Shown in pieces: positions 1-12,258 of a stretch of 64,000 nt of DNA. The notes beneath the pieces were generated by a model. It was not told the DNA's origin. It saw only the letters and a program-made list of their open reading frames with translations, and ran no database searches. Position 1 is the stretch's first letter, and every line of letters starts with the position of its first letter. The stretch is from NCBI GenBank assembly GCA_035578175.1, contig JAQMRL010000008.1, positions 65,939,041-66,003,040 on the forward strand. Direction: 5' to 3'. The stretch comes from Catonia carolina (lineage: Eukaryota > Arthropoda > Insecta > Hemiptera > Achilidae). A program made the position numbers and the translations under genes.

Positions 1-836
1 AAAAAAAATGCTTTCAGCGTTTGGTCAATGTGTGTGTCTGTGTGTTTGTGTGTGTGTCAACAAACTATCTCACGAACGGAATATCGTACAAATTTAAAAA
101 TTATAACTTAAGTTAGGTACTAATACAGGACCAAACGGGAATATTTTCATCAAAATCGGTCAACCGGAAGTAGTAGTTTATTCGTGTAATTTACATTTTT
201 TGCGATTTTTTCAAAAACAGCTCCTACGATTTCTTTTAAATTGCCTCAATCACTACATGATTAATACTCTACAAGATAGGATAGATGGAATTTCTGCTGA
301 AATTCTTGGGGAGGCTGTTCTCTCGTAGAAAAAATATTTCGTTTATTATAATTGCGGCTTTAATATGCATTTTAGGGGAAAAGTGTATATAAATAAAGTT
401 GTAGAAAATATAAAAACCTACAACTTTTATTTCAAACTTTGTTTGTACAACGCTTAATTTAGCGGTAATTAGTAGTTTTCTGTTTTTTTCCATGAAAATC
501 TGTAACAAATCGATTTTTTTTAAAGATTACGCCCGCATTTTACAACAAAAATGTGTATAATCAAAGTTATAGCAAATTAAACGATCTACAACTATTACTC
601 TAAGCATTTTTCTCTGCGGAGCCTAGTTTAGCGTCAAAAAGTGATTTTCCGTATTATTAAGCCAAAGTAGGGTTGGTTTTCATTTTGGGTCATTCACTCA
701 TGGTTAAAATAAAATTATGTATTTTTGAGGTTAGCTTTTTGTTTATTTCTAATGTTTTATTACTAATGTTAGGTTATTGTGGGCATTATTTGCATTGGCA
801 AGAGAAAGTCGTGTGAGTGTTTCACACTAGATTTTT
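1..836 (+). repeat. Family A dispersed repeat, copy 1 (5' end cut by window edge)
   Basis: Dispersed non-coding repeat. Its 3' end carries the subterminal motif TGGCAAGAGAAAGT, then a hairpin GTGTGAGTGTTTCACAC at 810-826 and a short T run. The start is cut by the window edge just before a (TG)n tract at about 30-58. The interior has two related ~180-bp subunits, each with an 'AAAGTTGTAG' type core. There is no coding capacity; apparent short ORFs here are chance. The same unit recurs across the window in both orientations. Architecture is compatible with a non-autonomous Helentron-like (HINE) element; a MITE is the alternative. Confidence 0.8.
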
Positions 837-1314
837 CATATATGTTTTGACACCCTCCTATTTTGAATTCCTGGAATTTTGAATCGCATTACCTATCTTT
901 ACGATTTTCTGGTAATACTTCCAACGAATATTTTAAAATAATTGTAAATCTTTAATTATTATAATACATTTTAACTTTTTATGACAATTATTATAGGTCT
1001 TAACTTTTAGCTTTCAATAAGTTTAAAAGTAAATTTAGAATGATAGGTTTTATCAGCATTTAAATCTTGACATGTACAGAATGGTAATACTTTGAACTCA
1101 AATCATTTTGCACGAAAAGAACATGACGGAAATAGGTAACAACTCAAAGAGTTGACTTACCGTAATCTTTTAATTTTGTTTAGCTGAAAATCTATGTTTT
1201 TTAATTGAAAGCCTTGACGGAATTCTTGTACCTGATTGATTAAAAATTGTTATCTACCCGTAGTAGAAGTTTGTAAACATTTTGTTTATTTTGTTTAATT
1301 AGCGTATTTATTTT
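837..1314. other. AT-rich stretch, no feature seen
   Basis: Plain AT-rich sequence between a family A copy and a LINE fragment. I see no ORF, repeat or RNA gene here. Confidence 0.5.
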
Positions 1315-1620
1315 AAAAACGCTACTTCGGCTTACAATAGACAGAAAACTTGCATGTACAGCCTAATGCACGTGTTAGAAACACACGTCATTAATCCAAA
1401 ACACGCTTCTATCAATTAAAGCCTTTACTCGATAGACGTTCTTAATTAAACATGTCACTTAAATTAACAACCATAATACGGCCAATTTGGTCATATGGAA
1501 CTCAACTTCAGGGATCTGCTAAACCTTCACACACGAAACGTGTACAAGCGATTCAAAACAAGATTCTACGAGCGATATTTAATCTCGGAGCGAGAAGATA
1601 TTTAAGACCTCGAAGTTATA
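1315..1620 (+). pseudogene. Jockey-like LINE fragment (reverse transcriptase C-terminal region)
   Basis: Decayed piece of a Jockey-type LINE ORF2 downstream of the reverse transcriptase catalytic site. In one frame near 1330 it reads L-T-I-D-R-K-L, matching the conserved 'YLGLTxDRRLTW' stretch. From 1488 it reads IRPIWSYGTQLQGSAKP and then VQAIQNKILRAI, matching the family's 'LLKPIWTYGxQxxGSxKPSxxxRIQxFQxKxLR' segment. The reading frame shifts and contains stops, so it is dead. It lacks the catalytic YADD part and the C-terminal tail. A poly-A-like stretch at 1700-1725 may be unrelated. Confidence 0.7.
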
Positions 1621-1724
1621 CAACGTTTTTTATCTCATTTCACAATCATCTCATTCACCCGTTGTTTATATGTACAGTACTGAATTTTCCTAACAAAGTC
1701 AAAAAAATAAATAAAAAAAAATAA

Positions 1725-2490
1725 AGGTACTCAGAAAGAAAATAAAAAGTTGAAAGTTTAGGTCTCAGTGTTTGTTAACAAAGATATTTTCTAAATGTAT
1801 GTAGATTTGATAACAATACCTAAAAATTTACGGTATGATAAAATGAATGACTAAAATGTAAACGAATGTTACCTAAATTTTCGTTAACTTTTTAATAGGT
1901 AGACTATACCGATTGTGTTGTGCTTTAACTGTATTTAAAGTTAATAAATAAATAAATAATTAACAAAGTATACAGTTAATGTGTTCATTGAATTAGAAAA
2001 TTTTAATTGTTTTACTTTGGACAAGCCGACAAAGGAAGTAATATTTAACTCAATACAGTACAGCTTTTTTGTTTGTTCCTAGGAAGTACGTGAAAGTTTT
2101 CCAACCGTACTTCACTCTTTATTGCTGCTATATTACTGTTATGAATTCTTGTGCAAACTTTAAACATTTTATTTCACAGTGAACTACATGCCTTACAAAA
2201 CTTATACGTATATTACCAAACAAAAAGAAATACAAATATTCTTGGAAAATTTTTATTAATTATACTTCTTTCTGAGATTTTTTCTTCCTTCATTTTGTTA
2301 AACATAAAGGTTCTATTAAGTATTCTGTAAGTAGTTATTAACTTAGTTTTTAATTTGATAAGTTTATACTTTAGGTAGCCGTACTACATAAATTTGAAAT
2401 TACTAGCTGATGGCTGTTTTATTTTCTTCTCATAAACATTTCAGTTTTATTTAATTATTTATTAAAATATTCTGCTAGAAAATAATAATT
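1725..2490. other. AT-rich stretch, no feature seen
   Basis: AT-rich DNA with a short (TAAA)n-like run near 1943-1960 that could be an old LINE tail, but nothing upstream of it is recognisable. Confidence 0.4.
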
Positions 2491-3395
2491 AAAAATCTGG
2501 TGTGAAACACGCACACGACTTTCTCTTGCCAATGCAAATAATTAACAATATAATCTAACATTAGTAATAAAACATTAGAAATAAAAAAAATAATAAACTC
2601 AAAAAACATAACCTTATTTTACTAATGAGTAAAAGAGTGTGTATCTGCGTGTGTGTGTGTGTGTGCGCACAAAATATTTTAATAACGGAACTTCGTACAA
2701 AGTTGAAACTTGAAACTTATGTATGTTAGATACTACTAGAGGACTCGACTCGAACATTTTTATTAAAATCGGTCAACCGGATGTAGTAGTTTATTCATGT
2801 AATTTTCCACTTTTTTGAAATTTTCTCAAAAATGGCTCCTACAATTTTTTTTAAATCGCTTATTTACTATATTTTTTTATGTTCTACCGGATAAGGTAGA
2901 ATATTAGGTCTACAAGATAATTTTAGCGTAAAAATGTATAAAATAAAAGTTGTAGAAAATTTAAAATCCTACAACTTTTATTTCAATTTTTTTGTATCAA
3001 GCTTAGTTTAGCAGTAATTAGCGATTTTCTGTTTTATTTTGTTCACGAAAATGTGCAAAAAATTGTTTTTTTTAAGATTTCAGCCTTAGTATGCATTTTA
3101 CGACGAAAGTGTGTACAATCAAATTATAGGAAATTAAAAGATCTACAACTTTCATTAAAGCATTTTTCTCTACAGAGCCTAGTTTAGCGTGAAAGATTGA
3201 TTTTCCGTATTTTTAAGCCGAAGTGAGGTTGATTTTCAATTTCCGTCTTTCACTGATGATTAAAATTAGGTTACGTTTATTGAAGTTATTTTTTTGTTTC
3301 TTTCTAATGTTTTATTACTAATGTAAGATTATATTGTTAATTATTTTCAATGGCAAGAGAAAGTTATGTGAGTGTTTCGCACCAGAATTTTTGTT
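2491..3395 (+). repeat. Family A repeat, copy 2, with an inverted 3' end fused at its left side
   Basis: The left ~150 bp (2491-2640) is a reverse-complement family A 3' end, with GGTGTGAAACACGCACAC and ACTTTCTCTTGCCA. From 2650 the sequence turns to plus orientation with a (TG)n tract and runs to the usual 3' end, with TGGCAAGAGAAAGT at 3351-3364 and the hairpin region after it. The copy therefore has ~150-bp inverted ends, unlike the full copies. Two head-to-head copies with a deletion, or a rearranged insertion, would both explain it. Confidence 0.75.
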
Positions 3396-3486
3396 TTAAA
3401 TCCGAAACCTGGCCGGGAATAAAACACGAGACCCCTGGCATGGAAGCCAGGTATGGAAGACCGTACCAGAAGAGTCTTTCTTTGAT
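3396..3486 (-). repeat. Possible degenerate tRNA-like SINE head
   Basis: On the minus strand this stretch contains CCTGGCTTCCATGCCAGG, which can fold like an anticodon arm, followed by a degraded B-box-like region ending in ATTCCCGGCCAGG. No clear A box and no target duplication were found. It abuts the family A 3' end. Decayed tRNA-derived SINE is the most likely reading; a chance hairpin is possible. Confidence 0.3.
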
Positions 3487-3997
3487 TTTAATAAATAAAA
3501 ATTTCTTACCCTCTTCCTTAAATATTTTTTCATTTTTAACTCGATCTAGCTATATCAATTGACACATTTTTCTGCACTTTCCAGTGATAGTGCAGGACAG
3601 ACTCGGAACAAATTTTGTAGCTATACTACGTTTACATCTTGCAGGCTTATTTTAGAACTTTAGGCTGCTTGACAGTGTTTGAACTGGGTTTTCAGAAACT
3701 AAGGGATGAACCTTGATTAGAAATCACCTGGTCTTGGTGGTTGGGTCTACTTCTCAACGTCTTGATTATATAGCAAAACTAAATATTAAATAAATTTGTA
3801 ATAATATTACAAAGTGTAGAATTTATGTCAAGCAACTTATTGCAGTAAAAACACTTACTTAAAAACTATATTAAATATCAATTTAGTCATCCCAAATTGT
3901 AAATAATTTTTTTTTCTATTTATGAAATTCAGAATCTGTTAGAAACAATCAGTGAATGTGATATCACAAAATTTGAGAAAAATTAACATGGTAATAT
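3487..3997. other. No feature seen
   Basis: Unrecognised sequence. A short motif, GGCTGCTTGAC, also occurs near 44761, too short to interpret. Confidence 0.4.
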
Positions 3998-4635
3998 CTA
4001 CGTGATATTAAAAATGTCAAAAATATCTACGTGAGGTTTGAACACTTGTGAAAAATAGTTAGCGAACAATGTTGCTTCTTCTCGATCACCGGACGCCCAT
4101 GTACCGTCATGCGCTCGGAGTGGAGGGGAAGCTGTGTGGTACTTCAACAGTCTCCTGGTAGCAAGCCAGAGGTATTTATCTTGCCTGTTTAAAGAAGCTA
4201 CGTAATTTTCAAAGCAAAATTTCTTATGATCCTTTATTGCGGATTTTAAATTGTTATTAAACCTATTATAGATCCTTCTAAGGGAAGGCCTTCTAGAAAC
4301 CTGCCATATTCTAGCATTTCTTTTTTTTAGTGCTCTAATGTAAGATGGGTACGTTGGTAGTGGGGTAGGAGTGAATATACTCGTACGCGACTTCCATGCA
4401 GCTTGTTGTATTACACCAACAAAGTGTTCAACACCAGATTCTATTTCTTCAGCATTTTTTAAAGGCACACTAAGATTTAGAATACTATTTACTTCGTAAC
4501 GAAAATTATGCCAGTCGACTACACCTCGAGTCAAGGATGGTGGTGGCTCGCTACAATCAGGGTAATCACTTACGGTCAATAGAATGGAAAAATGATCAGA
4601 TGAAAGTTCTGGAATAGTTTCTATATTAGAGAAGA
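3998..4635 (-). pseudogene. Jockey-like LINE ORF2 fragment: endonuclease end plus linker
   Basis: Minus-strand open stretch of more than 200 residues from a LINE ORF2. Reading upstream of the first Met at 4579 the frame stays open and contains I-P-E-L-S-S-D-H-F, the SSDH motif that closes the APE endonuclease domain of Jockey-type LINEs. It is followed by a basic linker with W-K-S-R-T, P-S-Y-I-R-A-L-K-K-R-N and Y-L-W-L-A-T-R-R-L, and then A-T-L-F-A-N-Y-F-S-Q-V-F, the segment just before the reverse transcriptase. The frame ends at 3998 before any RT motif. The fragment is open for its whole length, so it is less decayed than its neighbours. Confidence 0.8.
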
Positions 4636-7600
4636 GAATAGTAAAAGAATAGAAAGTAAATAATTTAAAATTACAATTTCCTGGAATAAAGATTATGCTA
4701 TCTTATTTTTTATTTTAATATAATATAAAATATACAGTTTTGAAACACAGCACGATGAAATGATAGTAACAGTGTTTTCTAGGTCTTGTGATAACACAAA
4801 ATGACAGTCCAATGTTATTTAAATAGATTTGACCATTTCTCTTCTCTGGGGAAATGACACGCAACTGGGATTCAGTCCTACAACATCCCCATCTCTAAAA
4901 TAGAATTTACTACAACATCCCTTCAGTAAGTTACTTTGGGGAAAATATAGTATAGTCTGAAATGAAATTTTTTATTATGTATTATAAAATTTATTTTAAT
5001 ATTACAAAAAATGATGAAAGAAAATGTCATTTGCTGTTTTATATATTATTTATAAAGATTGCAAAATTACGGTTTTGAAACATTTTTAGATTAGTAATCT
5101 ACGAGTGTTTTTATTTAACTTTTTTAAAGGAGCGCAGGAACTCTGCTTCAAAATAAGCTACCTTTTCTAATACGTCATTCTGTCAGTTTTCAATACTTTT
5201 GAACGATTTTTTTTAATTGTTTAACAAAACATTTTTCATTGCTGCTGTTTAGTATAATTTAAATAAAATGATTAGGATTTGAATGTAGGCTACTAACATC
5301 AAAAACATCATTAAATTAAAATTTTAAAATAACGCTTTCTAAAAAACTTTTTTTTCAATTCGGCAAAATTGCATCTGTAATTTCTCCACATTCCTACCCA
5401 TCTCTAAATTTTTATCTAGTTTACAGTAGTTTATCACAGTAGTTACACACCTTAAAAAGATAGTTGCATAGAATCTTTGTATGGCATCTTCCACTAGAAA
5501 GGAGAGCTTAAGCTTCAAAAGAACATATACTTTCATTTTTTAATTAGAAGGAAACACTTTAGTATATGCTTAAGGAAAAGCTTTTCTTAGTGTTAATTAT
5601 TACTTTAAGGAAGCCAAACTTATGTGATTTTTGTAGGGATGGTGTGTTTACATTCAGTTAGTTCTAGAATTCACTAAAGAAAAATTGTAAAATTTTAACT
5701 TATGGGCTTTCAGAAATGACTGATTCAATTGTATTTTTCACGAAGACATGAAAATATCAACAGTTTGTGACATTGTAAACTCATCATACAACGCATTACA
5801 CACAAAGACAATTGACCAGATAAATCCAAATGTCCAACATTTTTCAACTAATGATCTCCTTGTTAACAGACAACTGAAACGAAGGGGGAACAGGGATTTT
5901 CTCCGACAACCATAAAACACAATTAACTTGTTATGCCTGTTAAATCATTTCATAAAACAATTATCCATCATCATAGTTCATAAATAGTTGGCACCACATT
6001 TCTTGTACAATTTCACGCCGAAATCGATCACCGGATCGATTCACATTCACGCCATTCCTGAACATTTATCATCTCATCTTGTGCTTTTAAAAAATTATAA
6101 AGTTGTAAATAAAAAATAAAGTTAAAGCCAAAACCAAAAATTGTAATAAACTTATTTTCACCCTGGAGTGATTAAATAGTCATAAAATGGTTTCTATTGC
6201 TCAGAATTTAATAAATTACGTGTCAATTTAAAGTATCTAATGACGCAATAAACATGAATTGAAATTTTGACTGAATATCTGTTGAGATTCCCTCTTTATA
6301 TTATAAAATCGTTCTTTATAATTTTATTTAACAAACTATTAGAAGTATCTTGACATTTAACTATTTCTTCATCAGAATGAAAAGGATCCTTTTTAATTTA
6401 AGTGTTAAACCAATAATTTCAATGAAAATTCATCGCTCAAACTTCTCTATCATACTCTATAAAAAGATAACTTTAAACTTTTAGAATTGAATACTAGTTA
6501 AAATAATTATTGGGTGGAAGGAATATGAGTATCTCTAGTAGAAATTTTATTTATTATATCACTTTAAAGGGAGTGAAAGCTTTCTGATGGTGACGTAGTG
6601 CCTAGTAACGACATTTAATAAAGTTGGAAGTTAAAATGAGAGACTACTGGTGAACACGTAATAACGAATTTTCTCTCATCTCCTCTTCTATACTGAATCA
6701 AACAATTAGTTCAACAAAGCTTTTCTCTTTCATACTCCACCCCCAAAACTCACCCTATTTTACAATCTACTAACACATTCTATATCACTCATTCTCTTTC
6801 TTTATCAGTACAACATTATTATATATCTGTTAGTGGTGTCGTTTTTATAAATTATACTATTATGTTTTATTTCTTTTCCTTTTTTGTTTTTTAAACGATT
6901 TGCCGCTGGTTAATCCATTATTTTATTATCATTCTGTTTTTCTATTTTTGTTGATTAGTAATTATAGTTGTTTTATAAACAACAGCGTTCTTAATTTTTA
7001 ATTTGTCGTACCACTACCGGTGCACTGGTAATTAATTTTGCTGGAATCCATGGGGGCTCTTCACGTTTACTAATTTACTAGGTGAACTTCTGCAGGAGAA
7101 CCGCCATAAAAGTGTAAATTTGTTTTTTAGAACGTCTTCTGCCTCTTAGTCTCCCTCTATTGCACAACTATCCATTAATTTCCTAACGAATGGCAATAAT
7201 TTCTAAAACGAATCGGAAAATATAATAGCTCTAAGAAGAGCTGTTAAAATCAAAAGCAAAATATAACAGAACACACTGTACACTATTCAAAGTAACAACA
7301 ACCACTTTGGAAAGTCCAAAGCGCTGTGTCACTTCCAATGCGTTGGTATAATTTAATTCGTTGAACTACCCCCCTTAAACCTGAAATAGCTGTGCGAGAT
7401 GTGGGAGGGATATATAGAGAAAGAGAGAGATATATGCGTAGGGTAGTGCTGCATTCGGTACACAGACGCATCACTTACCTATTCTCGTTCTTATTAACTT
7501 CACGTATTATTATCTTTATTTAAGACCTCCTATTTTACTGTCATAAATCAGTTTTAAGTTATATTAAAATTGTTGCATCGTCTTGTTGACAAATCTTTTA

Positions 7601-7748
7601 TTTTTCAATTATTTATTTTTCATTAATTCACATACAAAAAATTGTGCCAATCTCTTCAGGGGATTTTATTTATCACCATTTCTTATTCTTCACTAACAAA
7701 CTAACAGAAGACTAATATACATCTGACAGACGCCTTACCGATAACTTA
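4636..7748. other. Unannotated AT-rich region
   Basis: About 3.1 kb with no recognisable gene, LINE or SINE. Short ORFs of 60-65 codons exist on the minus strand but have no family resemblance. Pyrimidine-rich tracts lie near 6660-6790. Confidence 0.45.
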
Positions 7749-7800
7749 CTTAAAAGGGAGCAGGACGTTGGGTATGCGCGTCATTCGGTCTGCAGATTAG
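7749..7800 (+). repeat. ~50-bp motif shared inverted with 25578-25631
   Basis: Contains GACGTTGGGTATGCGCGTCA and CATTCGGTCTGCAGATTA. The same motif occurs in reverse complement at 25578-25631 with a few differences. Flanking sequence does not match, so this is either the conserved core of an old repeat or its only surviving part. Confidence 0.6.
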
Positions 7801-8254
7801 GTCTATAACACCATCTTTGTTTGTTAATGATGTTTTGACATCGTCTTTTGTGACATGACAACGCCATACACCCGGCGGTCACTCATTCTCTCTCTTTCTA
7901 CCTACCGACAAACTGCTTTTTCTTCGACTACCTGCTCAAGCCATCAACCCTTTACACATTTTCTGTATTCAAACTACATTTGTGAGTTGCTGTTCGTTCA
8001 TACATTAAATAACATGATATTACGAACCTTTTTAATGTATATTTTTGTTATTGAAGCCTATATAAGACCGCAGAAATTGACTACCAAACAGTTTTATTTT
8101 TCAAATAAATGTCGTAAAACTTCAAGATATTAGTGGCTACAAATATTGAACTTAAATATTGAATAAATATCTATATTATTAAATATATATATATATATTT
8201 AATATTTAATCTTAAATAAGTTATTAAATAATTAAATATTAAATTAACACTTAC
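7801..8254. other. No gene seen; AT palindromic tract
   Basis: Includes an AT-only, partly palindromic stretch at about 8140-8245 with an (AT)n core near 8185-8201. A 92-codon ORF at 7855-8133 has no family resemblance and is probably chance. Confidence 0.45.
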
Positions 8255-8340
8255 ACGCGGCGTACACATAACCTCATCTCATTGGGCCATACGATTACTT
8301 ATTGTTTTCGAGTTGAACAGATTGTAACGTACACATTCAC
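8255..8340 (+). repeat. SINE-2 family 3' fragment
   Basis: Matches the 3' part of the SINE at 54742-55010, sharing CTCATCTCATTGGG and the following 'TTATTGTT...GTTGAACA...GTAACG' pattern. The tRNA-like head is absent. Confidence 0.6.
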
Positions 8341-8905
8341 GATATAGAAAAAAAATAATGTAAAAACTAATATTCCTTGCTTTTTCTCCCTAAAAAACAG
8401 TACGTGTAAACTGTAGTAATCGTGTATTGTGAAGAACATTAATGTATCTTAACAATCAGTATATTTGTTTTTGAAGTGTGAATATTTCAGCCTTATAATG
8501 ATACATCCTAATTTAAAACAACTGTGGATAAAATTTTCATTGATGGTATCATGGGTTTTGTTTTTAATAAGCTTAGCGTAGTTAAGAGCAGTATTTTGCG
8601 CATAAATTTATTTAAGTAATATTTGATTAGTATTTTACCTTAACTTCTAGTTTTTTATATTCATCACTTTAAGAAAAGTATTTACTTCTAAAAAAACTAT
8701 TTTGATTCCCACAGTGATTCCCAAGTTTTAAGCAAAATAATACCGCGTTGGCCAAGATACACTTAATTTCAGCTATATTTTTTTATCAGACATGTTCAAC
8801 AGTAATCAAAATTTGAAAAATATACAAATGTCCTTCTTCCTAAAATATTGTCTAGACAAAATGCTGCAAATAAAAGAAAAACATTTCGCTTGCCTTTCTA
8901 GTTCT
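8341..8905. other. No feature seen
   Basis: AT-rich, unrecognised. Confidence 0.4.
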
Positions 8906-9302
8906 TGTGTTGTTATTAGGGTCAACAGCCGAAAGGTTCGTTTGAACCTCTAGAGGTTTTACTAAGTAAAATGAGGAGTGAGGTGGTTTACAATTGCCTT
9001 CCTCACCGAGTAAACAAGTAGCCCTATGCTTATCAGCATGCCAGGCACTCCGAAAAGCATCTACTCTGTACCCTGAAAATGACACTTTCATTTCATTCAC
9101 CACAGGGTCTGGCTGTATAATGAAATTCATTACTTTCAGAAGAGATAACTGTGACTAGTGTCTTTTACACCTCTACTTCTTCTGTTCTTGAATAGTTGTC
9201 ATATAATTGGGTGACCAAGTGATCAGAAACAGAACTATATTTGTAGCCCTGGAACTAGCAGATCGAATGGAAATAATTTAACACCCCACTTCCCTGTCAT
9301 GG
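8906..9302 (-). repeat. Family B SINE-like repeat, copy 1
   Basis: Minus-strand copy of a ~395-bp repeat also present at 42421-42815, 46860-47250 and 48172-48572. Shared blocks include ACAGACAGGTGGAGTG (diverged here), GTAATGAATTTCATTATA, GGCATGCTGATAAGCAT, GAGGAAGGCAA and a pyrimidine-poor 3' end. The repeated 75-92 codon ORF beginning MNFIIQPDPV is a by-product of the shared sequence, not a gene. I could not define a target duplication for this copy. Confidence 0.8.
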
Positions 9303-9409
9303 ACGTAATTCATATGTATCGCCAATGAAACGTGTTCTATTCGATGACGCCATGAAATATGTTAATTTTACTAAAATTGGTTTCACAATCCGGCTAATTT
9401 TTTTTGTGT

Positions 9410-11151
9410 TTTTCTTGTAAGGCCCATTGGACCACTTTAATCAAATAATATCAGTTCCTCAATTTCCTCCTAATCCTCTCCCAGTAGTTCTTCATTATCT
9501 GGGATCTAGCAGCCCGTTTAGCATCTGAAAAAATTCTAGGGTTCTGTATTTTTCTAACCGTTTTTTTGAACTTGATATTTATGTGTTTGATTGCTTTCAG
9601 GTTATCGGATTTTTTTCAAGGTCCTCCAATAATAGGTTCAGCTCCACTAAAACCTTCTTCACTTCACGAATCCAAGCCGGCCCCGACTTAAGGTCCCACA
9701 TATATTCTATTAGTTGTCTGAGGATTCTTGTTTGAGGAGTTCTTATGATGTGTCCAAGAAAAAAGATCCGTGTTTTGCGCATTGTGTCTGGTACAGGTTC
9801 AATGTTTCTGTAAACTTCTCTGAAGTTGTACCAGCCAAAAAAAGTGTGTGTTGGATGCCAGAAAAAGTGTGAAGTTTTTGGATGGTACCATCCAGATACC
9901 ATCTCTGAACATTCGTTTTCCAATGCAGGTTCTTAGCATCCTTTTTTCCAGCATCTGAACTTTTCGAATCCTGTTTCTCTTAGTCAGTCCCGTCAGGGTT
10001 TCGCTGCAATAAGTGACCTCTGGTTGCACAACAGTTCTGTAATGCTGTATTTTAGTGCCGGTGGACAAAGACCTTTTGTTGTAGGTATTTTGGGTGCATT
10101 TCTGAGCTTTAAGGAACGTGTTGATACGTTCCCTCCATGCAGAACTTTCGTTTCCGTTATGGTTTCTCCAAGATACTTAAAGTTTTTACGATTTCTATCC
10201 AGTTGTCATTCACTTGTACTTTGCTGACTACCAGAGGGTCAATAGCCATGATTTTGGTTATTTCATATGAGATCTTTAAACCAAGTTTTGCAGCCAAATT
10301 CTCTAGCGATACAATTTGTTTCCGTAGCTCTGCCATGCTTCCTCCCAGCAGTGCCAGATCGTCCGCAAAACCTAGGCAATTCACTTTGATGTGGCTCTTC
10401 TGTTTTCTTCCGCATTTAATATTTTCCGGATTTTCCAGTTTCCATTTTCTGATGATGTATTCTAAGGCGCAGTTGAACAATAGCGGTGACAGACCGTCTC
10501 CCTTTCTGAGTCCTGTTTTAATCTGAAAATCCTCTGAATACTCCACAAAATTTTACCCTAGATCTTGTGCCCGATAGAGTCAGCTCAATCAATCGGACTA
10601 ACTTCGGATCCAGTCCCATATTTCTCAAGATTTTGAGCACCGATGTTCGGTGTATACAATCATACGCCATTTTTGAAGTCTATTAAAGCGATCATCAGTT
10701 GTTTGTTTCTTCCTTTGTAATAGTCCATTATTAATTTTAACGTTAGAACCTGGTCTGCACAGCTTCTACAAGTTCTAAAACCTCCCGGATACTCACCTCA
10801 TTCCGCATCTAGTTGACCCTTAATTCTGTTGTAAATTATTCTCGAAAATATTTTATAGGTGCAATCTAGTAAAGAGATTCCCCTGTAATTGTCGGCATTT
10901 GACCTCTCCCCCTTTTTGTGTAATGGGCAGATTACAGCATTCGTCCATTGCTCTGGTAGTTCCTCTTTTTCCCAGATTGTTACAAGGTTTTGGTGTAGAG
11001 CCTCATGTATGTTTTCAGAAGCGTATTTCCAAATTTCTGTTGTTGTACCGTCTTCGCCACTGCTTTTGTTGTTTCTCATTTCTTTAATTGCTGCTTGAAC
11101 TTCTGCTAGGGTCGGTGTTAAAATGTTGTAGTTTGTAATAATAATATGCAC
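9410..11151 (-). pseudogene. RTE-like LINE, 5'-truncated, reverse transcriptase to ORF end
   Basis: Decayed LINE ORF2 in several frames. Reading 5' to 3' on the minus strand: the RT N-terminal region (10798-11151) with K-S-S-G-E-D-G, L-P-E-Q-W-T-N-A-V-I-C-P-L-H-K-K-G and N-Y-R-G-I-S-L-L; then, with frameshifts, A-L-I-D-F-K-N-G and Y-D-C-I-H-R-T-S (the first catalytic Asp motif); then T-G-L-R-K-G-D-G-L-S-P-L-L-F and the catalytic G-F-A-D-D-L-A-L-L at 10350-10376; then R-T-C-I-G-K and the C-terminal region. The ORF tail shifts frame again near 9600 and ends about 9450 with N-Y-W-E-R-I-R-R-K. The adjoining 3' UTR motif TGATTAAAGTGGTCCAATG is shared with the tail at 25853-26140. The clade call (RTE-like) is from memory. 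Confidence 0.85.
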
Positions 11152-11577
11152 TTAGAAGAACTATGGTTATTTCTAGCTCAACGACGGAGCAGAAATAAAA
11201 TATTGAGAGCGTTTCGTGTTAGGGTATACGCTAAAACTGATAATTTTATTTAGCAAACTAATAGAATAATAGATTTATTATTAGTTAATTAATTGATTAA
11301 TCGATTAGACTAAAAACTAATAGATATAAGATAATTATATTTTGTTTGTAGGAGAGTGTTAGCAAATGAGAAAATTGTTAACCATTCAATAATTTTATTG
11401 TTCGAAGACGTTTGTTACAGTAAGCCTATGTCTTTTTTATTAATAAAATAATACAAAAACTATATTGAAGTGCATAAAATACGGGAAAATGAATATTTTC
11501 TAATAAATTAGACAAACTTTCCTTCATTATTTGAAAATTTAACTAGACCTGCAATCATAGATGCTAATAAATAGTAT
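11152..11577. other. AT-rich stretch, no feature seen
   Basis: No ORF or repeat recognised between the LINE 5' truncation point and the inverted-repeat element. Confidence 0.4.
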
Positions 11578-11619
11578 TGTGCTGACGAAGGGACAGTAAT
11601 AATAAAATACATAAGTAGT
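11578..11619 (+). repeat. Direct repeat X (left)
   Basis: About 40 bp containing AATAATAAAATACATAAG preceded by GCTGACGAAGGGACAG. It lies directly outside the left inverted repeat of the element at 11620-14186. The same sequence (GCTGACGCAGGGAAAGC...) lies 4 bp outside the right end at 14190-14229, in the same orientation. Confidence 0.75.
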
Positions 11620-12133
11620 AATCGGTGATTGCAGAAACAACATAAGTCACAATTCTTAAATTTTACAGGAATGAGAAAAAACTGTTTTCAAAAAAACTAA
11701 ATATCATTTACATTTCGGGTTTGGTGTAGTTAACACTACTATTCTTTCTTGTCAATTCAAGCATAAAAACGTTTTTGTAAATATATGGTGGGTTGAGAAT
11801 TTTCAAAATAATTTATTTTAATGACTTACGTAGTTTCTACACTCAATGACCTTAATTTTCAAAAAATGATTATTATTATTATATTGATTAAAAAGTATTT
11901 TATTAATACAATCAATGTAGATAATATAATCCAATTTATCTAAAATTGAAAAAATATTCAAATCACACATACCATAATAATCACACAATAATAGCAGTAA
12001 AAAATAAAAATCAGCTGATCATTTACTGTTGTCATGAAAGATTGAAATATCACTGTTAGTTCATACACTGTCACAAAAAAATAAAATGCCCAATAATATA
12101 CATTATCATAATAAAAATTACTGTCTCAAAATA

Positions 12134-12258
12134 ACTCATCTTCGTTATCGTCTCGGTGATCCTCCTGTGTTGATAGCCAATTATCACTATTTTCGTAAAA
12201 TTTTAGGAACTCTTGCGGAATGTACGGTTTCAACTTTGCAATATCGTCAAGTTTGTTT
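12134..12258 (-). pseudogene. C-terminal piece of the split transposase-like gene
   Basis: Minus-strand reading continues the gene interrupted by the LINE: K-L-D-D-I-A-K-L-K-P-Y-I-P-Q-E-F-L-K-F-Y, followed by an acidic tail and a stop at about 12134. Its upstream half is at 13088-13979 on the other side of the LINE. Joining across the target duplication needs a one-base frame change, so the gene had lesions beyond the insertion. Confidence 0.6.
12246..12258. repeat. Target site duplication, left copy
   Basis: GTCAAGTTTGTTT, identical to 13077-13089. The pair brackets the LINE at 12259-13076. Confidence 0.85.

Noticed and set aside
8140..8250. AT-only palindromic stretch as a possible origin or matrix attachment site
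   Set aside because: Such low-complexity AT runs are common in this window and nothing specific supports a function.
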